From contig NC_067203.1 in NCBI RefSeq assembly GCF_026262505.1, positions 19,759,411 to 19,823,410 of the forward strand: 64,000 bases of DNA, in the 5' to 3' direction. The DNA is from Trichomonas vaginalis G3. Lineage: Eukaryota > Parabasalia > Trichomonadida > Trichomonadidae. The notes beneath the pieces were generated by a model that was given only the letters and a program-made list of their open reading frames with translations, searched no databases and was not told where the DNA came from. Each line of letters starts with the position of its first letter. Within the stretch, counting starts at the first letter, position 1. The position numbers and the translations under genes are program-made. This document shows, piece after piece, positions 1 to 11,192 of this stretch.

Positions 1-122
1 GTTTAATTCAATTATAAAATGTCATAATTTGATAAAACTTTCAATCTTCCATAATTGGAGCCAACATAGCATCAAATCGAGATAATGTAAGTACAAGTGC
101 TGTTTTGTATAAATGAAATATA

Positions 123-131
123 TCATTTTTT
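123..131 (+). promoter_or_regulatory. trichomonad-type initiator (Inr) of the VPS13-like gene
   Basis: The sequence TCATTTTTT lies directly before the ATG at 132. Trichomonad core promoters use a TCA+1YTW initiator within about 20 nt of the start codon. The same motif occurs before two other host genes here, which supports both the call and the chosen start. Confidence 0.55.
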
Positions 132-2234
132 ATGAATCAAATTTTATGTGATATCCTCAACTCCATTATTACATCATATACCGATAATCTCACAAAAAAT
201 GATTTGAAAGTATCGATATTAAGTAGTAAATTTGAAATGAAAGACCTAAAGCTATACAAATATTCATTACTTCAACATGATTTACCATTAATTGCCGAAA
301 ATTGCATAATCAGAAACATTTCTTCATACCTTCCTTGGACAAGCATGATGAAAGACCCGATTGTCGTGAATATTACTGATGTTCGCTTTTATATCAAATC
401 ATTATTTGGTGATAAAGATGAAATGCCGCATCATAGCGTTTTAAAAGAAATTAGGGAGCATCAATTACTTGCTCATGAGCAATATAAAACTCAAGTTGGT
501 CGACTTTTGATGTTAATATCACCTAAAAATATAAAAAGCATGCTTTTCGGTTTTGTTTCGCAGATGAAAATCAAAATAGAACGTATTAACATTGTCATTG
601 CAATTGGAGATTATCATTTAGGAATTTTAATTAAAGAAATCGAAATTACTGATCCTGTTCAGAAGATCGATAAGACCACCAGGTTAGTCAAGCTTAATGG
701 GATAAGCGCTTACCTTGATAAAAATGAAGAATTGATCAACACAACAGAAAATGCAATTTTCATTCAGCAAATGAACAACATTTACAACGAAAATCATAAT
801 TTTATCATCAAAGACTTTTCAACAGAAGCCATTGCAACTATTGATTCCCAATTAGAACTCTCAATTAACATTGATGAAATAAATTGTGAAATTCTTCCAT
901 GGCAAATCGAATTTTTAATACATACAGCATCTAATATACCAAGATTCATGCCATATATTACTACAAGGAACATGACTTCCGATGATAATTTGGATGAAAA
1001 AGGATTATGGAAATTTATTCACAAAGCAGCGACCAATATCTCATCACCAAAGACATTTATTGACAAATTCAAAGAAATGAAGGAATATTTGCAAAATTAC
1101 AAAGATTCTAAAAATAGAAACGAAAATATTCAAAAATTAGATCATTCTTTAGACTACAACACAATTGTTTTGTATAGGATGTTAGCGGAAGCAAAGAAAG
1201 GAGACAGAAAACTCACAAAAGATCAGTTAGAAAAAGTATTTTTGTTAGTTGACACAGATGCGCAAATTTACTTGCCAAATTTGTTATTTACGTCACCTGT
1301 ACATGCTGAAATTGGTCAGGTCAACTTAAAAGTCGCAGATTTCCTTTGTATTTTGAATAATTTATCATTTTCCATGGAAAACAAGTCGAACGTTCAAGTA
1401 ATCGAAGGCGGATTCAACTCAATCCAACTTAAGCGCAAGGTTGGAAAGATCTACACCCCTTTCTTTGAGAGTATTGAAAACGGTAGAAAAGATTTCAATT
1501 TTAATTTGGCACTTTTTTGTCAAAATTGTTTACAAAAGAACAAAAATGAGATTGCATTATCATGTTCGGCTTCCAATTATGTCATTAACCTGAGGCATTT
1601 ATCAGAATTAGTTATTGACGCTTCTTTTATTGATTCCATCGTTTCATTTGTAACAGAAGTATCGAAACTGAGGTTTGAGATACCAAATCTATCTGTTTAT
1701 TTGTCTCCATTTGAGATGGTCATTCACAATGGAACAAATGTTCATTTGACTTTTGAATGCGAAGGAGGAATCACTTCCACATACAAATCAGACATTTTGT
1801 TAATGGAATTGAAGTCTGGTCGTGTTAAATTTGGCGATGAAAAGGATATTTTGCTCGCAGAAAATGTTTTTCTTGATTTGATGCTGAAAGATAAGAATTT
1901 ATCCATCAATTTGCAGCCACCTGTTATATATATTGAACTCGCTGATATCGCAAAACTACTTGAAATCGTTCCTGAAATGCCAAAAATAAGAGGAGTTGGA
2001 AAATGTAAATTCATTGATTTGTTGAATGTTATTCCTGAGTTCAGCTTTTCTTTACATGTTCCTGACTTCTTCGCTGTTGTTGGTTTCCCTCTAACAACTG
2101 AAAAAATCAAAGTTAATATAAAATCTCTGGATTTCGATGGAAACTTTAATGAACTGAAGAGTGCAGCCTTCCTAAAGCTGAAAATGGACTTCAAAGGTAT
2201 CTCCTTTGCTGGAGAAATCTTTGATAAACATTAA
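132..2234 (+). CDS. VPS13/chorein N-terminal domain protein
   Basis: This 700-residue protein opens like VPS13-family bridge-like lipid transfer proteins. Residues 1 to about 110 show the chorein pattern: an amphipathic start, then NDLKVSILSSKFEMKDLKLY and a further conserved stretch ending in DVRFYI. The family moves lipids in bulk between membranes at contact sites, and the N-terminal domain contacts the donor membrane, usually the ER. The rest is beta-rich with alternating hydrophobic residues, as expected for the groove-forming rod. It is far shorter than typical VPS13 (around 3000 residues), so it is a short or divergent member. The start follows an Inr, and the stop TAA is followed by A, giving the UAAA poly(A) signal. 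The chorein call is strong; the transport role is inferred from the family. Confidence 0.7.
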   Translation: MNQILCDILNSIITSYTDNLTKNDLKVSILSSKFEMKDLKLYKYSLLQHDLPLIAENCIIRNISSYLPWTSMMKDPIVVNITDVRFYIKSLFGDKDEMPHHSVLKEIREHQLLAHEQYKTQVGRLLMLISPKNIKSMLFGFVSQMKIKIERINIVIAIGDYHLGILIKEIEITDPVQKIDKTTRLVKLNGISAYLDKNEELINTTENAIFIQQMNNIYNENHNFIIKDFSTEAIATIDSQLELSINIDEINCEILPWQIEFLIHTASNIPRFMPYITTRNMTSDDNLDEKGLWKFIHKAATNISSPKTFIDKFKEMKEYLQNYKDSKNRNENIQKLDHSLDYNTIVLYRMLAEAKKGDRKLTKDQLEKVFLLVDTDAQIYLPNLLFTSPVHAEIGQVNLKVADFLCILNNLSFSMENKSNVQVIEGGFNSIQLKRKVGKIYTPFFESIENGRKDFNFNLALFCQNCLQKNKNEIALSCSASNYVINLRHLSELVIDASFIDSIVSFVTEVSKLRFEIPNLSVYLSPFEMVIHNGTNVHLTFECEGGITSTYKSDILLMELKSGRVKFGDEKDILLAENVFLDLMLKDKNLSINLQPPVIYIELADIAKLLEIVPEMPKIRGVGKCKFIDLLNVIPEFSFSLHVPDFFAVVGFPLTTEKIKVNIKSLDFDGNFNELKSAAFLKLKMDFKGISFAGEIFDKH

Positions 2235-2657
2235 AAAATTTATAATTTGTTTGTTTGAAAATAAAATCATACTATATTATTTTTTCATAACTTAACTATT
2301 TCACAGTTATATCAGAATGCGTTTATTAAGCATAATCTAATTAATTTTTTTTGAAATATCTTCTGTAATTGTATTTAATGTTACAATACAATGGTCTTCT
2401 AATACATAATAGAAGAATTATTAGTCGCGATACAAGCAGAGTAGCTAAAATATCCGAAATATTGAAGGTCAACTTTAAATATGGCATTTATTGGCAAATG
2501 TATATATGAACAAGCTTTTATTCTTTGTTTATTATCCAAATAGATGTATTACAAATCTATTGGATGAATTTTTACGAACAATTTTGAATCTTATATGATT
2601 ACATTTTAGGTTTGGATAAAAAGAATTCAGGCTTTATGTAACCTAACAAACAAATAT
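2235..2657. other. intergenic, convergent 3' ends
   Basis: This AT-rich stretch lies between the 3' end of the VPS13-like gene and the last codons of the split phosphatase gene, which reads toward it. I see no gene, RNA or repeat in it. Confidence 0.5.
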
Positions 2658-2699
2658 TTATTTATTCAACAAAAACACTGGAACAGATCTTGTTCTATC
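2658..2699 (-). pseudogene. detached 3' tail of the split PP1-like phosphatase gene
   Basis: On the minus strand the codons here read DRTRSVPVFLLNK and stop. The body of the same gene at 24262-25358 ends in FDR at the other copy of the TCTATC duplication. This fragment is therefore the original C-terminal tail of the host phosphatase, now 21.6 kb away on the far side of Polinton 1. It has no catalytic part and is probably no longer translated. Confidence 0.8.
2694..2699. repeat. target-site duplication of Polinton 1, left copy
   Basis: TCTATC directly precedes the first base of the left terminal inverted repeat. The identical six bases follow the right one at 24262-24267. Polintons make 6-bp target duplications. 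Confidence 0.88.
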
Positions 2700-2930
2700 A
2701 GTAGTATATGTTGAAGGGTTGTGTGACTTTTTTTGTAAACGTAAGAATTCATACAATATTGAACGATTTTGTATCATTTTTTTTAACATATGAAGTAAAA
2801 AATGTATGATTCTTACGGTTTTTATTCTTACGTTTTTGAATAAATCAAGATTTAAAAAATTTTCAAAATTGTAAGACATTTACACTCAGCCCATACATAA
2901 TGAAATAAAAAAAATAAACCATTAAAAATT
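2700..2930. repeat. left terminal inverted repeat of Polinton 1
   Basis: The first roughly 210 bases match the reverse complement of 24052-24261 with one visible difference. A looser match continues to about 2930 across a small length difference in an A/T run. Inside are several inverted copies of CGTAAGAAT/ATTCTTACG, so each end can fold into stem-loops. Open frames inside this repeat are not genes. Confidence 0.9.
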
Positions 2931-3114
2931 CATGTCTTACATTTATGAAAATTTATTTTTATTTTGTATGAAACCGATTTTAAAAATTTATGAATAATTT
3001 ATAAAAAGTTTTTATTCCTACAATTCCTATATTACCATTAATAAAAAATTAACTTCTTATGTAAAATTAAAACTAAGTTAAATTTATTTTTTTTTATTTT
3101 TTATTTTATAATAA

Positions 3115-4251
3115 ATGAGTATAACAACTAATTCATTGAAATCTTTAAAGTTCACTAATTCAGAATTAGAAAATATTTTAGAAAATTTTGGAGACGGTTC
3201 TTATCCAACATATATGCAGAATGTGAAAGAGTTTTCCAGATTGTTGAATGAATTTAAATATAACGGACCAATTACTAAAAAGGCTATAATGAGATATTTA
3301 TATCCCAAAAAAGTTGAAAAACAGGAGAATATTCCTCTTTATGGTCCAGAGGACCTGGGCTCAGAGAGCCTTGAAACACCTCCTGAATATTTTGAAGAAA
3401 AAATTAAACAAGATGAATATTATAACGATGAGATTGAGAAATTGGAACAATTAAGAAATGAAATAGATGAAAGAATTAGTGAATTGAGAAATGCTGAGAA
3501 TGAAGTAGAGGGTTTAATGAATATCCCAGCTTCAGAATCAGAAGTTCAAAAATCACATGAAGAAAGATATAAAAATTACTTTTTGGAATCTACTAAAAAT
3601 TTATTAGATGGTGATATTGACGAAACACTTTCAGAAGAAGGCACAAAATTTATTCATAAACATAAGTTACAATTTATTGACGATGGAGATTATCCATGTA
3701 TATTACTTTCACCTCCTCTTGATTCCGAAAAATTCAAAAAAGCACTGAAAAATGTAACATATGCAACTAATACGATTAAGAAAGAAGATCATGATATTTA
3801 CACAAATTATTATTTAAATAAATGTACAGGTGTTGATAAAGTTTTTGATTTGTTAGATAAAATATCAAAAGAAACAATTGGTACATATACAATTTTATGC
3901 GATTGTGGTTTCATTATTGAAGATACCAATAATGTTTCATATGAAAGAACAGCACCGAAGGAAGACGAAGTTGAAAGGTCTATACCATTCGTTATTAAGA
4001 ACATAAAAGATATGAAAACGTATAAGCATTATATTTATTCATTTATTTCAGAAAAAATGGAAGCAACCCATAAAACATCTTCTCATCATTTTATAGCTAT
4101 TCATACATTCCTTTTCAAAGTTGTGAAATTAAATAAGACAGGAATTAGATTTAATGTATCAGGGTACGCATTCTTGAGTAAATTAAAATGTATTCGTCAC
4201 GTCGCAGATGATAAAAATTTATGTGTTCTTAATTCATTTTATGGACTTTAG
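3115..4251 (+). CDS. unknown protein upstream of PolB in Polinton 1
   Basis: The 378-residue product is not a family I recognise. Residues about 95-140 form a charged coiled coil (EIEKLEQLRNEIDERISELR). The C-terminal third is rich in Cys and His and ends DDKNLCVLNSFYGL. It lies 80 bp upstream of the PolB frame in the same direction. The Polinton 2 polymerase frame also begins with several hundred residues of non-polymerase sequence. This protein could therefore be a terminal protein or a detached N-terminal domain of the protein-primed polymerase, which is an inference. Its ATG sits in a T-rich tract ending ATAATAAATG, the start signal shared by most genes of this element. Confidence 0.6.
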   Translation: MSITTNSLKSLKFTNSELENILENFGDGSYPTYMQNVKEFSRLLNEFKYNGPITKKAIMRYLYPKKVEKQENIPLYGPEDLGSESLETPPEYFEEKIKQDEYYNDEIEKLEQLRNEIDERISELRNAENEVEGLMNIPASESEVQKSHEERYKNYFLESTKNLLDGDIDETLSEEGTKFIHKHKLQFIDDGDYPCILLSPPLDSEKFKKALKNVTYATNTIKKEDHDIYTNYYLNKCTGVDKVFDLLDKISKETIGTYTILCDCGFIIEDTNNVSYERTAPKEDEVERSIPFVIKNIKDMKTYKHYIYSFISEKMEATHKTSSHHFIAIHTFLFKVVKLNKTGIRFNVSGYAFLSKLKCIRHVADDKNLCVLNSFYGL

Positions 4252-5579
4252 CCCTGGACTCTCTGAGTCTCGGACTTTAAAAAAAAATAAACTTTATTTT
4301 TATTTATTTTTTAATTTTTATTCTTACATAAATGAACAAAAATGGAACAGCTAAAATGAATGATAATCAAATAAGAGCAGAAGGTAGAAGGTTATTTAAA
4401 CGCTTCTATAACATTCCTGATGGTGTTAATCCTAAAACTCGTAGAAGCTATTTAAATGAAGCCATAGATGCATATGAAGGATTTGACATTTCATCAGAAA
4501 GTGAGAGGTTAGCAAGAATGTTAAACGTTAATATTGATTTTTATTATTGTGACCCTCAACCAGAAGACGTAGACATTAACAAGGTAGACTTTCCATTAGT
4601 GGAATCAATAATGATAGATCCAGAATTTGAAACAGTAAATATTTTATTAACACAGAGTCCATGTGGAAAACTTCACGCTGACAGAATAACAGACGTTGAA
4701 GCACTCACAGGATATAAAGTTTGCCCCTTTTGCAAAGAAGAAGTTTATTCTATCCGTGATGATCCAGAAAGGAAAAACCAAAGAAGATTTTTAAAACATT
4801 GTGAGAAATGTAAAGAAAATAATGGAAGATTAATTCAAGACGTTCAATTGCAAAACACACAACAACCATATGCACCACATATCACGAAACAGAAGATATA
4901 TCAATGGCTATTAGCACATAATTTGCAGGAATATTATAAACCAACAAGATATTATATTACTTTTGACTTCGAAACATTAGAGACTAAAGAAGAACTTCAA
5001 CTTTCTGAATGTGCAACTTTGAACGCTTACTTAAAACCATTTATGGTATCATCAACTGTCAAAATAAAGCCGCAAAGCGGCGAGGTCGTAGACCGTGATA
5101 AAACATTTACGAGGAATTTTTGCTTAACATCAAGTGATTCGTTCATCTCTGATTGGATTGAATTTTTATTTTCAACCTGTTCATTAGTTGCTAAATCAAA
5201 TATTGAACAATATGAAGAATTAATGAATACATTAAATGAGAAACAAAAGGAAGCAATGAAAGAGCTTTTAGATGAAGAATTTAATAAAGTGAATATCATT
5301 GGTTTTAATTCAGGAAAGTTTGATTTAAATTTAATTCTTCGTGATTTAAATACTGCAAAATGGAAGATAAAATCAATGCTGGGTTCTTCTTCTCAATTTA
5401 AGCAAGTCATAGTAAAGAAAACAAACTGTCCATATGAATTAAGATTTATTGACATCAGAAATTATATAGCGGGTGGAACATTAGACCAATTTACTCAAGA
5501 TTTCGGAAACAATAAATCACGTGTTAAATCCTTTTTCCCTTATCAATTCATCACATGGGAGAATTACGAAGATGAATTA

Positions 5580-6851
5580 CCCAGATTTGCCTTACTTTTA
5601 CCACCCCTCTAAAGCTGGGGACACCGCCTATCGTTTGGAGTAGCTATTAAATAGAACCACCAAGGGTATTTTTCGAACTGCTGGTGTAGTGTAGTGGAAA
5701 CATCCGACATAATGATTCATTATGCCAAGGTTTGATTCCCATTTAGCCAATTTTTTTCTTTTTTGGATCATGAATTTTTTTTTTGGGTCACTATAAGATT
5801 TGTTTCATGTTTAAATCTGCTGCATATGTAATCTATTTTTATTTTCCTATTTTTTAAAAATCTATTGGATTGCCAAATTTGAATATATTTAAAATCATAA
5901 AAATCCAAAAAAACTATAAATATATGTTTTATGCATAGTGCCGATACTCAAATATCAGATTACTTAGATCCATGAATAATATCCGAATTTTTTTTTCTTA
6001 AAATTAAACTTCAAAACTTCTTGCAATCTTATTCTTCATCAATTGTAAATTTTTAAAACCATTTTTTAAAATAATTTTGCGTAAATTTTATTCTCATGTT
6101 GTTTTAATCGAAAATTGATACATTTTCAAAAAAATAATATTGACTTATGAAATTCATTTTTTAAGGTGAAATAGTATTGTTTTTATTAAAGTATATGAAT
6201 AATATATAAAAAATTAATGAATAATATAAGCAGATTTTTAGTTTACAAAACAAATATGAGCAATGCAATTTCAAACTTTTGCTGGCAATTTCGATATTGC
6301 TCAAGTTTGTAGTATTTGTGATACCTATAACATCGGCTTAATCAAAATTCGATTTTTCTTATGAGTTATTGAGAAAATTTGATTGCAATGAGAAGGATTT
6401 CGACGTTTTTGATAAACTAAGAGCTGAGCTTTAGGGGTTCAGTTCATTTATGGCTGTAGTTTGATGCGTAGATCTCTTTTTTATTGTAAATTCTTTCAGC
6501 ATGGAGATCGAGAATGAATCTTTTGAGAACTTTATGAGTTTTTACACCCGTAAAGAGGTCCTTCGAGGAAAGATAGTCCAGACTACATGAAGATGTGGGT
6601 TAACCAAAAAAAATCCGATGGTTTCCCATATTCATGTAGATCTTCGAAAAAATGAGCACCAAAAAAGCCAAAAAAATAGGCTTTTATTGGATTTGTACAC
6701 TAGATCAATAACCTATTTAGGATCTGACACTCTTGTTAGCCAGAGATATGAGGTCCTTTCTAGGAAAACGATCTATTCATCCATAAAAAAAATGAATTAT
6801 CGTTTTCCCCAGAAATTACATGGGGAGTGGTAAAAGTAAGGCAAATCTGGG
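5580..6851. mobile_element. TA-flanked DNA transposon (Tc1/mariner-like or MITE) inserted in PolB
   Basis: The 1272-bp insert has terminal inverted repeats of about 28 bp, starting CCCAGATTTGCCTTACTTTT and ending with its reverse complement. It is flanked by TA at 5578-5579 and again at 6852-6853. A TA duplication with short inverted repeats and a length near 1.3 kb fits the Tc1/mariner group, known from trichomonads. I see no transposase: the longest internal frame (6618-6833) shows no DDE/D motifs and runs into the right repeat. It is therefore either a decayed copy or a non-autonomous one. A tRNA-like Pol III unit lies near its left end. The rest is AT-rich and featureless. Confidence 0.78.
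5680..5757 (+). ncRNA. tRNA-like Pol III unit inside the transposon
   Basis: TAGTGTAGTGG at 5687-5697 fits the A box TRGYNNANNNG exactly. GGTTTGATTCC at 5729-5739 fits the B box with one change. A run of seven T at 5751-5757 would end Pol III transcription. A D-arm (GTGT/ACAT) and a hairpin at the anticodon position can be drawn. The T stem and acceptor pair poorly and the T before the anticodon is absent, so a working tRNA is unlikely. A tRNA-derived SINE head or a tRNA pseudogene is more likely. Confidence 0.45.
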
Positions 6852-8933
6852 TATATAAAAAGGAACCATTCACTCAAGATTCATTTTATTCAGCATTAAC
6901 ACAAGAAACAATATCCGATTCAGATTATCAAATATATCTCAATGATGCTAAAAATTTTGAGAATAGATTAGAATATTTTATTCATTATTGCAATAAAGAC
7001 GTTGAAATTATGATTGACCCAATTGATAAAATTATTGAAGAAACATTTGTTTATAAAATTGACATGCTCCATAATCTTTCATTATCATCTAATGCATCAA
7101 TGATTCGTTACGCGTTAGCATATAAGAACTTCAATCCTAACGAAACATATCCAGAAGAAGAAAATGTGGAATCAAGTTTTGAATTAACGAAAAAGTATTG
7201 GAAATATAAAATTGAATCATATAAGAAACAAGATGAAAAGGCGAAAAGAGATACCAAAAACAATGTTTCAATGGATGACTATCAATACTATCACGATTTA
7301 ATCCTTTCATCTAAATGCAAAATGTGTGGTAAAGCGTTTACATATGTAAATAAACCAACATTAGATAGAATCGATAATGAAAAACCACATACCAAAGAAA
7401 ATTGTCAGTTAATGTGTTGTTATTGCAATGTCGTAAAATCAAATAAAGATGAAGATGTTCAACGTTTAAGAATCAATTTAAGAAATTATGCATTAAAAAA
7501 TAATTTACCAATGACTTTAGATTCAGTTGAAGCTTATCACATTCTCCGTAATGGAATTACTGGTGGTCTATCAAATGTTCAACATCGTGTTAATCTTAAA
7601 GGAATCACGCACATTAATAAACTTTCATATAATCCAGAAACTAAAACTGTATCAAATGAGGACACCACCAACATTATGACTCATTTCGTTGGAGTTGACT
7701 TTAATTCATTATATCCTTCATCATTTTCATCTAATCCTCATGATTTCATTCAATATACTGACCATAAAATGTATATGCCGGGAAGATTGAATGGTGTTAT
7801 CATTTGTGATACAGCAACAAAGAAAGCAAAAGCACTGGGAATTATTAGAAAGAAAAATACTTTATTCGTGGCTGAAGTAAAGGGTCACATTGATGAAAAA
7901 TACATTAATGATTACATAAACTTTTTACCGATAATAAGAAACTTAGATATTATCACAGATGAAAAAACAATTGGCAGTTTTATGTATAATTACATGAAAT
8001 CAAACAATCTACCAGTTGACCAGAAACAGAGGAAATTAACTCAGTTAGCATCAACACACAACCAATATCAACCATTTTCTTCTTATTATCTTTGGTATCT
8101 AATCGACAGGTTTAATTTTATCATTGATGACATTCAATCAATTTTAACATTTACTAAAAACACTTGTTTTAATGAATTTGCGAAAGAATTTATGAACGAA
8201 AGACAAAAGGCTGAATTAGAAGGAAATAAAGGAAAAAGTTTATTTTGCAAGATTTCGCTTAATGGATCATATGGTTACGATGCAATGAATACACAAAATT
8301 ACGCAAAGACTAAAATAATGAATGCACAGAAGGCACGCGTTGCATGTATGTCAAATAAGTTTAAAAACATAAGAGAAATAGGAGAGGATACGTATCAAGT
8401 GATGCTTAAAGATAGATTTTATAGATGTGATACATGTTTACAAGAGGCATTCTTCACTTTAGATAATGCTAAATACTGGTATTTAGTTTTCATTTATGAT
8501 TTTATGTATAAATGCTTGAATGTTAATCGTTTTCATTTCATTGAAGGTGATACTGATTCATCTTATTGGGCAATCGCTGGCGACCCAAATCTTCCTAACA
8601 CTCAAGCATTTCAAGCAATTGTTACTGATAAAACAATTTTATGATAAAAACATTTTCAAATTCGCACCATTTGATTTCTTCTGTTTTGATGAGAAATTTA
8701 AACCTAAATTAAAGAATAAAGCTGAAGAAAAAGCACATGAGAGAAAGTTATTGGGTTTAGCAATTGAGAAACAAGGTGATAACATGGTTGCTTTATGTCC
8801 TAAGTGTTATACATCATTCAACGGTTCAATTGATGGAAGTGATTTTAAAAAGATTGCACAAAAAATGAAAGGTGTTAGTTTACGACAAAATAAACAATTA
8901 ACACCTAAAAAATTATTTGGATATAATAAATGA

Positions 8934-9181
8934 TAAATTGATATTTGATGGTCAGAATATTAATTTACAACTTAAAAATGGTCAATGACTCGCTTAACAA
9001 TTGGTAAGACTGCATTAACAGGAGCAACCACACTAAGGCTGTATGTTGTGAAAATGGATGTTGTATGCCATTTATTTAATAAAATACCACAGAAGAGACA
9101 AAAGGAACCGTTAATGATGGTTTTGATACTATGATTCAAAGAGGTGGGCACCCTTAAAACATTGATTTTATTTTTATATAA
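8934..9181 (+). other. short degraded coding remnant between PolB and integrase
   Basis: Pieces of protein-like sequence such as GQNINLQLKNGQ and KTALTGATTLRLYVVKM read on the plus strand, but no complete frame spans them. They look like a small decayed gene of the element. The last 20 bases are the T-rich, TATAAATG start region of the integrase gene. Confidence 0.35.
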
Positions 9182-10683
9182 ATGGATAACACAGATTTAA
9201 AAATTTAATTGCTGATTTAGTACTTAATCAAAATTTTCTTGATTATTATGATTTAAAAGCATATCTCCAAAAATATGATAACAATATAACGGGTGATGAT
9301 ATGGAATATTATTATCCATATTATAAAAATGAAATTTTGAAATATCATAATAAAATAATTTCTGAAATTAAAGACAAAATTAAAAATAATGAATATTCAA
9401 AGGGAAAAACTAAATCACAACTTAAACAATTGAAAGATTTCAAAAATAAAGTATTAACAGAAGAAGATATTGATGAATTATATAAATTATATAATCCTGA
9501 GCCACAAAAACCAAAGGAACAAAACACCCAGGTCCTTCAGACCATAAATGAAGCACAAGCTTTAATTTATGATTCATTAGTTAAACCATATTCAGCCCGA
9601 CTTTTAAATGAAGATCAACTTTTGGAATTCATCCTTCAACATAAACTCGAAGCGGGAAAGTATATCAAACCTTTATATACAGCATATTTAAAACAAATGA
9701 ATAGAATACATCCAGAATTAATGAAGGAAGGAATGAAATCCAAAATCAAAGCAGATAAAATTAAACCACTTGCAACACCAAAACCTCTAACGACAGTACC
9801 GCCTCCTCCTTCAGTTAATCCTTCATCATTCACTTTATTATATCCATTTCAAACATTAAAGAAGCAAAAAGATTTTAAAAAGGGTTTCAAGATATTAAAT
9901 AAACCAATTGACCCGAAAATTCAACCGTTAAAGGAAAAATTTAGTCGCCCTTCATTTGCTCCATATCCATATTCATACGAAATCGATCATTTAGAATATT
10001 CAAAAGGAAACGTTACTTATTTATTCGCCATTAAATTAACACTAGATATTTATATTGCATTCCGGTGAAAGGGAAACAGAACAGGAAACAAGAAGAGCTA
10101 TTCATACTTACTAGATCATGAAAGAGTAGATAATATCAGGGGTGATGGTGATAAAGGATTTCAGGCAGCTATGGCTCATTATTTCCCACAAATTAATTTT
10201 TACTTTTCATCCTCTCCATATACGTTTCATAATAAAATAGTTGATGCGGTAATGAGAACTCTTAGAGATGCGTTAGGGGTTAACGGTCAGATATACTGGG
10301 ATGGAAATCATGACTCCATCATACAGCAGTTAGTATATTATTACAATAATACATGGCATAGAACTATAAACATGAAACCAGTGGAAATGAAAAATGATAT
10401 TTCAAAGAATGGGAATATATTAGAAAGCAAATGTAAAGGTTGAATGATGTTAAACGTGAACAAATTAATTCGGGGCTCATGAATTTTAAACAAAGGAAAT
10501 AAAGTTTTAATTCATCTCGATTATGGAAAAACTGATAAATCAATGACAAAAAGAAGACGAAGATTTGACACAATAGCTGAATTTGTTAGATATATTAACG
10601 GCAATGCATTAGTTGAAGTTGACAATAAATTAATAGAAATTCCGATTTATTTTATTACTCCATTATATTTAAATAATATTTAA
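9182..10683 (+). pseudogene. int: retroviral-type integrase (rve), broken
   Basis: The integrase inserts the element and makes the 6-bp duplication. The N-terminal half is a Lys-rich helical region with a Pro-rich linker (TTVPPPPSVNPSS). The catalytic core begins at YEIDHLEYSKGNVTYLFAI and continues past IRGDGDKGFQAAM to the helix with NKIVDAVMRTLRD. The C-terminal end, GDKVLIHLDYGKT onward to about 10680, resembles the SH3/chromo-like tail of Polinton integrases. It has the TATATAAATG start context at 9182. It is broken, with about three breaks, so the copy is probably inactive. Confidence 0.8.
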
Positions 10684-10703
10684 TTTTTTTTATTTCGTAA
10701 GAA

Positions 10704-10955
10704 ATGAGTGACAACAAGCAGCCAAGAGTCCAGACGATGAATATAAAAAGAAACTAAACAGAATTAAATCAAAAATATGCTATTACAAAAAGAAGCCACA
10801 ATGCGGTGGGTTATGCCCATAAAACTAATGGAACTGAAAACGATAAAGAAATAATCGAAAAATTAGAAACTTACCGTTCAATCCTTAAACTGAGTGAAGC
10901 AAAAATAAAAGAATTTAATAGAATAAATAAATTGATTGGAAGAGATGAATTTTAA
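10704..10955 (+). pseudogene. small unknown gene of Polinton 1, broken
   Basis: An ATG in GTAAGAAATG context opens a short frame. Further on, a basic to helical sequence reads AVGYAHKTNGTENDKEIIEK and ends INKLIGRDEF, then stop. It looks like a small helical protein gene with one or two breaks. I do not recognise it. Confidence 0.35.
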
Positions 10956-10985
10956 TAAAGATGAATTTTTAAACTCAATCCAAAT

Positions 10986-11150
10986 TTAATTTTTATTCCT
11001 CTTTGACAACATCTCTCTTTCCATCATTACTGCATAACCACATTTTCTCAGTTTTAGTGGTTTGTTATTTTTAGCAAGTTCTCGCATCATTTTTATCGTT
11101 TCCTCCCTTGTTATGATTCGTGGTAAATTTTGAGCTTGTGGGGTATTCAT
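10986..11150 (-). CDS. 54-residue basic protein, unknown
   Basis: The minus-strand frame begins MNTPQAQNLPRIITREET and ends EMLSKRNKN. It is Lys/Arg-rich and helical, with a Met-rich stretch KMMRELAKNNK. Its start lies in ATCATAAATG, the same start context as the larger genes of this element, which is the main reason for accepting so short a frame. It converges on the small plus-strand gene to its left. No function can be assigned. Confidence 0.45.
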   Translation of the reverse strand: MNTPQAQNLPRIITREETIKMMRELAKNNKPLKLRKCGYAVMMEREMLSKRNKN

Positions 11151-11192
11151 TTATGATAAAAATAAAAATTTAAATTATGCCGTTCTAAAGTT

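Larger units (their letters stand above)
4332..8933 (+). pseudogene. polB: protein-primed DNA polymerase B with embedded HNH domain, interrupted by a transposon
   Basis: This is the element's replicative polymerase. The N-terminal part has a Cys4-type cluster (CPFCKEE ... CEKCKEN) and then the exonuclease motif FDFETLE. After the inserted transposon come a CKMCG ... LDRIDN ... CCYCN unit of the HNH nuclease type at about 7310-7450, palm motif A (VDFNSLYPS), motif B (KISLNGSYGYD) and motif C (EGDTDSSYW). The C-terminal part has one more CxxC. Protein priming is inferred from the Polinton family. The gene is broken: a 1272-bp DNA transposon sits inside it and there is about one other break. The start is in the ACATAAATG context. 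Confidence 0.88.

Noticed and set aside
2700-2879. Open frame MSYNFENFLN..., present in both terminal repeats of Polinton 1
   Set aside because: It exists twice only because it lies in the inverted repeat. The composition is low complexity, it has no start signal of the element's type, and one copy runs into host codons.
5680-5750. Functional tRNA gene
   Set aside because: The boxes and terminator fit, but the T stem and acceptor pair badly and the anticodon loop lacks its usual T. I kept it as a tRNA-like unit only.
6618-6833. 71-codon frame in the transposon as a transposase fragment
   Set aside because: It shows no DDE/D or helix-turn-helix pattern, and the last codons are the inverted repeat itself.
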